Assembly: GCA_020025595.1 (NCBI GenBank)
Contig: JAHHRV010000002.1
Coordinates: 62,001 to 126,000 of the forward strand
Origin: Oscillospiraceae bacterium
Lineage (GTDB): Bacteria; Bacillota; Clostridia; Oscillospirales; Oscillospiraceae
Direction: 5' to 3'
DNA length: 64,000 nucleotides
Shown here: positions 41,883 through 52,100 of the stretch, in pieces
How the letters are laid out: every line of letters begins with the position of its first letter
How positions within the stretch are numbered: position 1 is the stretch's first letter
Position numbers and translations under genes: made by a program
The notes under the pieces: generated by a model
The model's database searches: none
The model's input: only the letters and a program-made list of their open reading frames with translations
What the model was told of the DNA's origin: nothing

Positions 41883-42797
41883 TTAATTGCCTCCTTCTAG
41901 TAGTGTGCTAAGTATCTCTATTTTTCTTCTCAAGTACCGTCTTATGAGTTTGTTTTTTTGTTCGTTGAGTACATCTGGTTGATACATATCCAATAACATA
42001 TCGATTTTGTTCTCATCAAGTCTATCTATAAAACGTTTTGCTATCTTAGCTGTTTCCGGAAAATGTGTAAGCAAATGTTGCACAACCATTTTATGTGGTG
42101 GTTTGGTCTTCTTAGTCCCATCGATACGAATAATTGAACGGGATCTGGAATCAACCAACGCGTTAAATGGTCCCGGGTCTTTCCCAAACATATTATTCAC
42201 TTGGTCATTATTGACGTAGCAACATAATGATGACCCATTGTCATATAATGGGCATTTACGTATTCGAATTGCTTCCTCTGATGTATTGGTAAACGAGGCT
42301 AATATTGCCCAATTACTTTGATGTCTATCCGCATTTCCTATAAGAAAATCAAATAACATCATTTCCAGCCAAATACTTTCTGGAACAAATCTTTTTGTTG
42401 AGGTTAAAATATGGTCGATACAATAATAGTGTCCAGTGCTAGTATCAATCATCTCATTGGAATCATACCCAGGGTAAATGCCCGAGATGAAGTTAATACC
42501 TTCTATAAGCGCTTCATTCGGTCTACTAACTAGGTAACTCATACTTCCAATTCGGCCATCGTAAACACCTAACTCAACCCTAGCTGTGGGTACATCAAGT
42601 ACATCACCAATCTGATGAGCAAGGTGCTCCGAAATATGTTCAGTTGTCTCTTGATTTGTTGATGGATCAATTTTCGGGAATTTAAAAAGGCCAATATCTC
42701 CATCTGATGATATTAACCAAATTTTTTCACTCCGGCCGCTACCTTCTGATGCGCCATCATACACATCCCAACTACTATAATCATTAACTACTGCCAT
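41883..42797 (-). CDS. HipA-type Ser/Thr kinase (HipT/CtkA-like)
   Basis: 304 residues. The ATP-binding Lys is in LFKFPK (Lys39). The catalytic loop is GNADRHQSN (Asp157, Asn162) and the metal-binding motif is LYDNGSSL (Asp186), so it should be active. The glycine-rich stretch SEGSGRS could be the autophosphorylation loop. It lacks the HipA N-terminal subdomain, which lies in the next gene. ATG at 42797 has GAGGA five bases upstream; the TTG four codons earlier overlaps that ribosome site. HipA kinases phosphorylate glutamyl- or tryptophanyl-tRNA synthetases. No HipB-type HTH antitoxin is next to it, so control must come from another factor. Confidence 0.85.
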   Translation of the reverse strand: MAVVNDYSSWDVYDGASEGSGRSEKIWLISSDGDIGLFKFPKIDPSTNQETTEHISEHLAHQIGDVLDVPTARVELGVYDGRIGSMSYLVSRPNEALIEGINFISGIYPGYDSNEMIDTSTGHYYCIDHILTSTKRFVPESIWLEMMLFDFLIGNADRHQSNWAILASFTNTSEEAIRIRKCPLYDNGSSLCCYVNNDQVNNMFGKDPGPFNALVDSRSRSIIRIDGTKKTKPPHKMVVQHLLTHFPETAKIAKRFIDRLDENKIDMLLDMYQPDVLNEQKNKLIRRYLRRKIEILSTLLEGGN

Positions 42798-42867
42798 AGT
42801 ATTCCTCAATCTTCGTATAACTACCCCATTTATACTTATTTTTAGTACACATTAATATCAATACATA

Positions 42868-42912
42868 TTAATAACATATTTTTGTACATAATGTCAATTG
42901 ACTGTTTGTACA
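42868..42912 (-). promoter_or_regulatory. Promoter and operator-like repeats for the HipA/HIRAN unit
   Basis: Minus strand: -35 TTGACA (42892-42897), 18-base spacer, -10 TATTAA (42868-42873). Two copies of TTTGTACA (plus strand, 42881-42888 and 42905-42912) flank the -35, 24 bases apart, as an operator might. The whole gap 42798-43028 is AT-rich and holds no gene. Confidence 0.5.
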
Positions 42913-43028
42913 ATCTTTTGAATGTCATTTTCGGTTATGATGTGTTAAACAATACTATGCTATACACCATTAAGAGTTTCGCACAACATTTTCACCCCAT
43001 TTTTGTTTTATAGCTAATGTTTTTTCTC

Positions 43029-43065
43029 AAAAAAGCACAGCGACAGAAATACCCTGTCACTGTGC
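43029..43065 (-). terminator. Terminator after the giant phage gene
   Basis: Stem GCACAGTGACAG/CTGTCGCTGTGC on the minus strand (12 pairs, one wobble), followed by TTTTTT. It lies about 40 bases after the stop codon and ends the phage late operon. Confidence 0.88.
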
Positions 43066-43101
43066 CTTTTCACTTAACAATATATTTAATCCTGGATTTC
43101 C

Positions 43102-46100
43102 TTACACACCTCCGCCCTTTGCCTCTAGGTATCTTTTCCCTGCTGCACTGTTAAATGGATTGTTCTTCGCAGTCTTGCTGGTGGAGAACATCTGCCATAG
43201 GATGCCCTGCTGTTCGCTCGTTAGGCTAAATACTGTATGATCGCCACCAGGCAGCATCAAACCGCTTGTGGAGATGGAATTGATTGCAGCCGTAATCTCA
43301 GCACTGGAATAACTGCCATTGCCATTTTCATCGAACTGCGGCAGCACTTCCTTGACCCGTACATAGGCAGCTGGCTCCAGACCCAGATCATATCCGACTT
43401 TGACTTTCGCATATGTCTTCTCATCCATCACGGTAGAAAGCAGGTTCAGTTGCCCCGTTGTGGTCACCGCAGTGTCGATGGCGGTTCTCCACTTCTGTAC
43501 CTCTGCAACCTGTTTCTTTCCTTCCATGGGTTCCAGATCCCCAACCGCCTCCAGATACTTCTGCGCATCCTTCGCTTCTACACCAAACTCACGCAATTCC
43601 ACAAAATCTCCCAGATCAATACCATCTGCCTGCATCCTCAGGGCATCGTCGGTACTGATACCCTGTTTACTGGCAGAGAGCATATTGGCATACTGAGTGG
43701 ATTTGCCTTTCTTGGTTTTCAGCTCGCTACCCATGACCATACCAGCCAGAGCAAGCGCCTCACGATCATTGAGCGGCTGATCTGCAATGATGTGGAGTTT
43801 ATTCGCTGTACCTTCTGCATCCTTGATATCCATGATGGTATCAATTACATTGTCTGAGTAATCGCCCAACTCGTCTAGAATCTTATTGTCGCTTTCTTCT
43901 GCAAGCATCGTGCGGTAGATCAGCTTCTTTGCCTCACCAGATACATCGGACTTCCGCAGGATCTCTCGCTGAACCGCCTTCCGACTCTGATCAACTGCAC
44001 CATCGGTTCCGGTGACCTTCGATGCATTTTTCATATCGATCAGCAGATTGACTGTTTGTTCCGGCTTGATGTCCGTATCATCCAGCTCCTCCATCAATGC
44101 GCGTTCTTTGTCATCAGCAAGCAACCCGTAATATGCAACCGCCTTACCCTCTCCGGAAATCTTTGACTGCTGCAAAATATCACGCATGACCCAATCTTTG
44201 CTACGCTCTTCGGTTTTCTCTGCTTCTCTCAGACTTTTTACCAGACCGAAAGAATCTTCTCCGGAAACGCCTGCTTCCATCATTGCCTTGTAGCAAGCCG
44301 TCTGTTCTGCTGTGAAATTACCGAAACCACCCTCAACCCAGTCCCGACCAGGCTTCAACGAGGTTTTTCCAAAGGTGGCTGCCTTTGCAAAGCTGTATGC
44401 CCCCTGCCACCAGTTATCTGCATAAACTGGATACTGCAGTTGCTCATTGCCTTCTGCATCTAGTGTATAGCTGCCTTTCTTGATTGTGGCTTTCAGTCCA
44501 TCATAGATCTTCTTCAACTGGCCGCCGCCAAACGGAGGGACCAGATAGGTTGCAGGCTTGCCCAGTTCCTTTGCTGCTGTTGCAATTCTTTTCTTTGGAC
44601 TCCACTCGTCATTAAACATAGCCTTGCCCAGATTATCAACACTGGGGATTGCGCTATTGATTGGCAGCCGTCCGCCACCCATCAATCCACCAATAAATGG
44701 CAATTCTTCTGCAACGCTTCCCATCAGATTGGTGGCAGTTTCATACCCACCCTTTTTCTCTGTTCGGAAGCTCGGTAAATCTCCGGATACAGCACCAACG
44801 CCCAGCTCAATCAAATTGGGTATTTCATAACCGGTAGCATCACCCACCGTATCATTCAGGATGCCGATGGGATCCAGTGCCGGCCGTCGGCCGATGATGT
44901 ATTCATAAAGCTCATCATACAGCCATGCACCTAGCGCAAATTTCAGCAGAGCCACAGCTAATGCTGCCACACCCTTGTCCTTCATTTCCCGGGGAACATC
45001 CTTAAATACATAGCTCAGCTGGTTATTGACTTCCAGCTGGAACTGAGTAAATAGCTTCGTGAATGGATTCCGTTGTTCGAACAGCATAGGCATCGAACCT
45101 TTACTGCGATCTGCCATGACGCCCGCAGCCCAACTGTCAGCCTCGCTGATGGATTCCGATTCACTGAATCCCCGATCAAGATTCTGCCGATACCGTGCGC
45201 GGATCAAAGTATCCGATGTGAAATTATCAATCCAATCCATGGGTTTGGACAGAGCCGCCGAAGCACCTTGCTGCCATGTCCTGACAAGCGGATCACTGCC
45301 ACGGCGATTGGTCAGGAAGGTACTCATATCAACCATTCCATCATCTGCCTTATATGCCTTCAAAGTATCCCGCATACCATTCATCAGATGCTTGGAGTCC
45401 AGAGCCGCCCATCCCTGTGTCAGCGGAACAAAGTTCGTCAGCCAGGATGCAGGGTTCACCGCAACCATGTTGGCTGCGACTCTGCTCTCCAGACTTTTCA
45501 CCACATTGTACGCATTTCGGCCAATCTTCTGCTCCATGTTGCGGTCATCCCGAGATTTTTTATTTGCAAGCAGATTGGTGTATTCATCCAGCTCCACAAC
45601 AAAATTGCTCAGCTCGAACTTACCCTTTTCATAGATTTCTTTGATCCGCAGTTCCTTGTCGGTGTCGCTCAGATCTTCTCTTGCCCGAACCTCATCTACC
45701 TGCTTTTGGATCCCCGGTTCACTGGTTCGGTACCGGATCTGACTTGCCAGGGCACGAAGCTTTTGGATGTTGTCCGTATAATGGATCACATCTGCCACGC
45801 CCTCGATATACTTATCAAAACCTTCTACCGCATCATATGTAGTTTCGAAACCTTGGCGCTCCAGCGCATTTCCAAACCAACGAATACCGGGCTTGAATGT
45901 GTGGGTCAGTCCATTGATGGTTGTGGGCAGTGCCGTCACCTCTGTGTCGATACCCAGCGCCTTGCCGAATAGTGCCATAACACCGTCACGGCCTTCTGCT
46001 TGAAAGTGCGGGAAATATCCGTGCCGGTAGTTCACCGGCTCATAGCCATTCCGGATACGGACTTCATTCATCTGTTGGAACAGATCATCATATATTTTCC

Positions 46101-49100
46101 GGAACTGATCTACCGCATCATAGATTTTTTGTTTGTCCAGATTTGGGTTTTCCTTCCAGAGATCCTGAACGGTACCCTTCCAGTCATCCAGGGATTTACC
46201 ATCCCGGTACTTGATCCGTCCCTTGCTGTTTTGCATCATCTGAATGTTGTCTGTCGCTTCACCAATCAGCTGCACTGCATAGGCTTCTGATACTTTGTTA
46301 CCCGGTTCTACTTTTCTGGAAATGTTCAAATCCTGAATCTGACTGCGATAGCGGTTCTTCATTCTGGTAGCCGTTGCCTGGGCCTCATGGACTGGCTTGA
46401 AATAGGTGTCAATTACTTTCTTCGCTACCGTCTTATCCTTGATGATATCCTGGACATTGCGCTCCATGGTCTCCCGCTGATATTGGATTACCTTGCTTTT
46501 ATCCTTCCAGAGGTTGGCAGTCTTGGTGATCTGATCTGCTTCTTCCATGCGCTTTGCCTTCTGGACACGGTTCCAGTTGCGAATCTGTTTCGAAACTTTT
46601 TCATATTCTGCCTTGGCTTCATACACCGCCAGAATACCCTTGACATTGTCTTTCTCCTGATTCAGATGTTCGGGCCGGATATCTCCGCGCAGAAGTCTGG
46701 ATGCCTGCTTCTGGTCTTCTTCGGTAAGCAGGTTCTTCGCAGAGGCCTTCTCATACGCCCGCCGGGTTTCTTTCAGCAGCGGATACAAGGCAGTGACTTC
46801 TTCCTGCGTCATCTCAGGTTCTACGGCATCCAGTTTGATGTGATCTTCCATATACCGGGCCACATCCCGCATCTGTATAATGGCATCACTGAGCGCTGCG
46901 TCAAACTCATTCCGGGCGAACTTCTTATACATCTCAGCTTCCGGGCCGTAGTATTCATCCAGTGTTTTCTCGGTCTTCTGAATACTTTTTCCCACATCAT
47001 ACATATGCTGCAGCTGATCTGCCGGATGGGTGATATTTTCTGGGAATAGATTAGGGGCCATGTCATGCAGATGCTCCCAGAAGGAATCCACTGGGATACC
47101 ATCCTTTTTGACGATTCTCAAAGTGCCGAACGCCCGTTTCCTAAAATCATTATAATCTGCGATATCCGCTTGATCCTGTTCAGACAGTGTCACCGCCGTT
47201 GTCCGCAGATGATCCTTGACCTCCTTGTACTGGTCATAGAACTCTGTGTCTACTTCCACACCCGCTGCATAGGCTTCCTCAAATAGATCATTCCGAACTT
47301 CCTCAGAAATGGTTCCCTTCTGCAGATACTCGTTGGTGATTTTGCGGATCACGGGCATCAGGGTTTCACGACCTGCTTTATGAGGCACACTCATAGTGTC
47401 GCTAATTTTTGCCAGAAGTGTCCGCTGGGTTCTTGCCACATAGTCCGCAGCCTTGACAGGCAGTCTCTTAGAAAGATCGATTGCCCCATCATCTACCTTC
47501 GGCAGTTCAATGTGCAGCTTCCCATCATCCGCTGGCTTACCTTTGCCGATGGAATACCGAATATCCTTGTTGTGTTTGTCAAATGTACCCATATTGTCTG
47601 TTGCAGATTTAATCTGGTTTGGATTAAAAACAACATAAAATGTGTCCGCAGCATATTCGTCTTCGGTGTCGTTTTCAATAATCACACCGTCATAATCACC
47701 GGCACGAGCCTTTCTGATAATCGGTCTTTCAAATGTAGGATCACTGAATTGATCTGGTTTGAGTTTGGCATAAAAAGGTTTTTTCATATTCAGATAGACC
47801 TGTTTTACCTCATCTCCTCCGCGTTCTTCCATCATAGCTTCCGCATAGTCCTCAGATTGACTGAACCAGTACTCGTTGCTGTCAGACTCAAAAACATGAA
47901 AGTTCTGATTTGTCCCATGATATACAATTCTGGGTGTGCCATCTTCATTTACAATAACACTTCCACTCACCGGATGAAAATCATGATCTTTCACCTTGAC
48001 AGCATCAAACAAATCTGCTACACTCGATATAGCATTTGCAGTATTTGCATGGGAGCTAGGGGATTTTCTCTGAACTCCGCCATCTACTGCAGATGCTTTT
48101 TCTATATTTTGAAGTTGATATGCCCTTTTGACTGTATTTATTCGATTTGGGTCATTCATTTCTTCTACAAACAGTTTTAGTAGTTCTGGACCATTGCCGA
48201 TATCTGCCACACTGTATAGACTATGCATCAGAATGGAATTGTTAGATTTTAACTTTCCCATCCCATAGCTATCTAATAAGACTGCCTTTTTAACAATATC
48301 GTTTATATATGGCAAATAATTTAGTGCCAATTGATTTTTTAATGCTTTGTGATTTGACTCTGAAAATACCTTTCCTGAAACTTGAATATTCCATCCGGTA
48401 TCCCTATTTTTTACTACGCCTCTTGAATTGCCTTGCTTGTCAGCAATCTCAATCAATGTATGATCATTTGCTCTCCAGTCTCCGAACCACGCACGGAAGA
48501 ATGGTGACTTTACCCCCATCTCTTTCCAGTATCTATTGGCTAGAGGTGTGGTTTTTAGCATATCGCTTTTATCAAAATCAAAAATGCTTTTTCGACCAAT
48601 ACTTTGAATTTTCTGCAATTCCTCTTGTGTAATCGTACTGGTTTGTTCAGTACGATGTTTTTCTGTCGCAGTGCTCCGCTTTTTGCCCATCTCCTGCGCC
48701 GCATCATCGAAGTCTGCTTCGTCTGCCGCACTGACAGAGAACTTCGGCTTGACATCAGATTTCACCTGTGCTAGACTACTGTCAGAGGTCGATGGAACTA
48801 CTCCGTAATCCGACATTCCGTACAACATTTTGTTATGCTGGCCGGGGTCGTGGGAGCCATCGATCTTTTTTGTTGCAATCTGATAAATTTGGCTTCGCAA
48901 ATCAGTGTCTATGGTTCTAATTTTGAACACGACAGGACATATTTCGCCATCAATCATTGCTGTTGAAACAAAGCAATCCCAATCGATTTCACCTTGAATC
49001 CTCTTGTTTGCATTGCTATGTCTATCATTTTTTGAGCTAAAAGCATACTCAGCGTTTTTAATAAGCTTATTATATTTAGAAAAAATCGCATTTCTTTCAG

Positions 49101-52100
49101 CATTTATGATTCCACCAACAGAGTGGTTAACACCTTCTCTGGTCAAATACGCTTCAGTATATTGACCATTGTGATTGAAATACACCGACTTCCCCATAAA
49201 ACTTTCAAGAATTTTCTTGAGATATTTCCTAGCAGACTTCCTGTCTTCAAACTTTCCGAAGACATCATAGCTTTCGACATCATCGCCGGAAATGCTAACT
49301 ACTTTTCCTCTTTCCAGCATATTCAATGCCACATTGTCAATTTTCTTATTCTCTTCCGCCACATTTCCATATTCGATAAAGACACGGTCAATATCAATGT
49401 CTCTAAGAGAATACTGCTTTTTTCCTGTAGTAGCACTGTTGCGGACAGCGCTATTTTTTTCTGTGGAATCATCGAAATCTGATTTCTCCACCGGACTGAT
49501 GGAGGACTTTGGGTTGACAGGTATATTCTCCTCTGATATACTATCGCTAGAAGAATCCTCATTGATGACGCTTGTGGCATTATTGCCTATAGCGGCGGCC
49601 TTTGGGGATTCTTCTTTTTTATTAAAATTCGTTGGTTGAATTTTAACCACATCGTAAAGAATTTGCTCTCCATTTTCTGTGATACCTATGACTGTATTTG
49701 CCTTATATTGATTGGTGCCCGCTTGAATTAGTACATCGCCATGAATAAAATCAACAAAGTCATCTTTTCTAGGATGTTTTAACCCACCATCAGTCTTTGG
49801 GTTAGTCGTCGCCGCAATAACATCTTCAATGTTATTAGCGGCTCTCATTTTATCTGCAAATGCATTTTTGTCTTTTATTCTCAAACGCTCTGTATCTGCA
49901 GATCTTGTAAATTCCCGACGGCTGGTTCTGTTAATTTGATATGGTTTCCCATTCACCCAAATTGTACCAGCTTTTTCTGCAAGAACGCTACTTGCAATTT
50001 TCTTTGCCTGTTTTGCAATTTCTTCATTCCAGTTATCTACATCGATTTCTGCAAGTATATCGTTGTCTACTACCGCAACAGGTCTGTTATCTTCTGTTTT
50101 ACTAATGGAGTATGTCTTGTCCAGCAACCCTTCCACATACCCCGGCTGATTCCATTGACTGTCAAACAGTGCATCGCCATATGCTTCATTGCCTTCTGCA
50201 TAGGCCGTCTGCTTGTCCTGCTCCAAACTGGATGCCTCACGCATGCTGTCGGCCTGCTGCAGCGCCTTTGCATAGATATCCCGGGCATTGGTGATGAATT
50301 CCCGCTCCTGAGCTTTCTTATTACCCAGCTTTGCAAGCAGACGGTCAAACCATTCTTTGATGGCCTGGACTACGGTACGGTTTCGATTTGCCATGTCCAT
50401 AATGGCTTTCTCGTCTGTCAGCAGATGCTTCTCTACATACATTGCGACAATCTCTTGGTCAACTTCCGCATCATTCAGTTTATGACCGTTCGCATCATAA
50501 AGCCTTGCTGTTTTCTTTCGCATGGTTTCCAAATCGCCGCCGGTGCGCTGAATCCGCTCCATAACCAGATTGGAGAGGCTTTCGTATACATCTGCAATCT
50601 CAGTGCTGTGAGTCAGCTCATGTCCGATGATCTGTGCAGTGGGATTCTGACTGTTGACATTGATATAGATGGTATCTGCATTGCTGTCATAAAATCCGTT
50701 TTCCATGCCGGATTCCGTGGCATCTGCCTGATAGAAGTTTATCTCTTTACCAATCACCTTGGATAACCGATTTACCTGTTGGATGATATCTTCTTTCACA
50801 TCATACAGATATCCCGTTGCTTCAGCAGTTGTCTGAGAATTCTGAATCTTCTGCATCTTGATTTCATCATCAACCGTTGGCATCACCTTTGTTTCCAAAG
50901 GGTTCATGCTACTTTCTGCATCTCGCTTGATCTGCTCCAGACTTCTCGGCTTATGATCAAACAGCTTATGCCCACCAGCATTAACACTGGACATCAGTCC
51001 ACCACTGATTGCACCGCCTGCAAAATCGGCAAACATTTCTTTTGCCTGATCTTCTACTGCCTGACTGAATGCATCCAGTTCGTTCATTCCCTGGCGCTTG
51101 TATGCTGCAATACTTTTTTTCCATTCACTTTCATCCTGGGCAATAAAAATGTCTGCATACATATTGATCAAATCGGATGCAGCTTCTTCAGAGCCTTCTG
51201 CTAATGTATTTTTGATGATGTATTTTAGCGTGCCATCTTTCAGCATATCAGGATTCAGCAAGGTATCAATACTAACCTTCTCTGTGACGATTTCTGCCAG
51301 TCCGGCAATGGTGCCCAGCGTAAATGCCTGCCGGTCATCCAGCCCCCGATCTTTCGCACCAATGGTGGCGTCTGCTGCCGCGCCAGTTCCCATGATGGCA
51401 AGCGGCAGTTTTGTGTTTCCGCCGCCCAGTGCAGTATTCAGCAGAAAGTCTGCCATACTCATGCCCGTCATGTATGTAAAGCTTCCAACCTTGCCCCACT
51501 TTCCGCTTTCCAGTTGCTTTGCTACCTGCCCGCGGATTGCGTTGTTGATATAGGAATACCGATTCCCACTGGTATTCTGGTCAACGCTTCCCTTGGTTGC
51601 CATCTGAACCGCCTGGTCTGCATAGCTCAATCCCTTCAGCGGACTTGTAAGTACAGAGAAAACAGACGCTTTCCCGGGGCTTTCAGAGGCATACTTTCTC
51701 CAGTGTGCCTCCTGCTCGCTTCTCTCCCGCCGTGTCAGGTCTTTCTCCAGATAGTTGATATATTCGTAGGCTTCTTTCTTTCCCTTCGTTTTGTACAGGT
51801 AGTTGAATGTGGCGATTTCTTCATCGCTCATTTGCTGCAGATAGTTCCAGTCCCATTCACTGCTGGCTTTCAGCGCCTGGACATCTTCGGCATCCGGGTT
51901 CTTGTTGATGAAATCGTAGATGTAATCCTCGAACCCGGTGTCGATCACGGTCTTTCCGTCTGCTGCAATTTTTGCCGGGCGGCCTGTTGCGGTCGTTTGA
52001 TACTTGCTTTCCTGCCGGAAATCCGGTGCATCCGACAGATCCGCATACCTGAAATAATCGCCCCACCCGGCCTCCTCGTCCAGCAGAGCCTTTGATTTGG

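Noticed and set aside
43237..52095. Several plus-strand frames of 60-300 codons opposite the giant phage gene
   Set aside because: All lie antisense to one continuous 3198-codon gene, without ribosome sites or domains.
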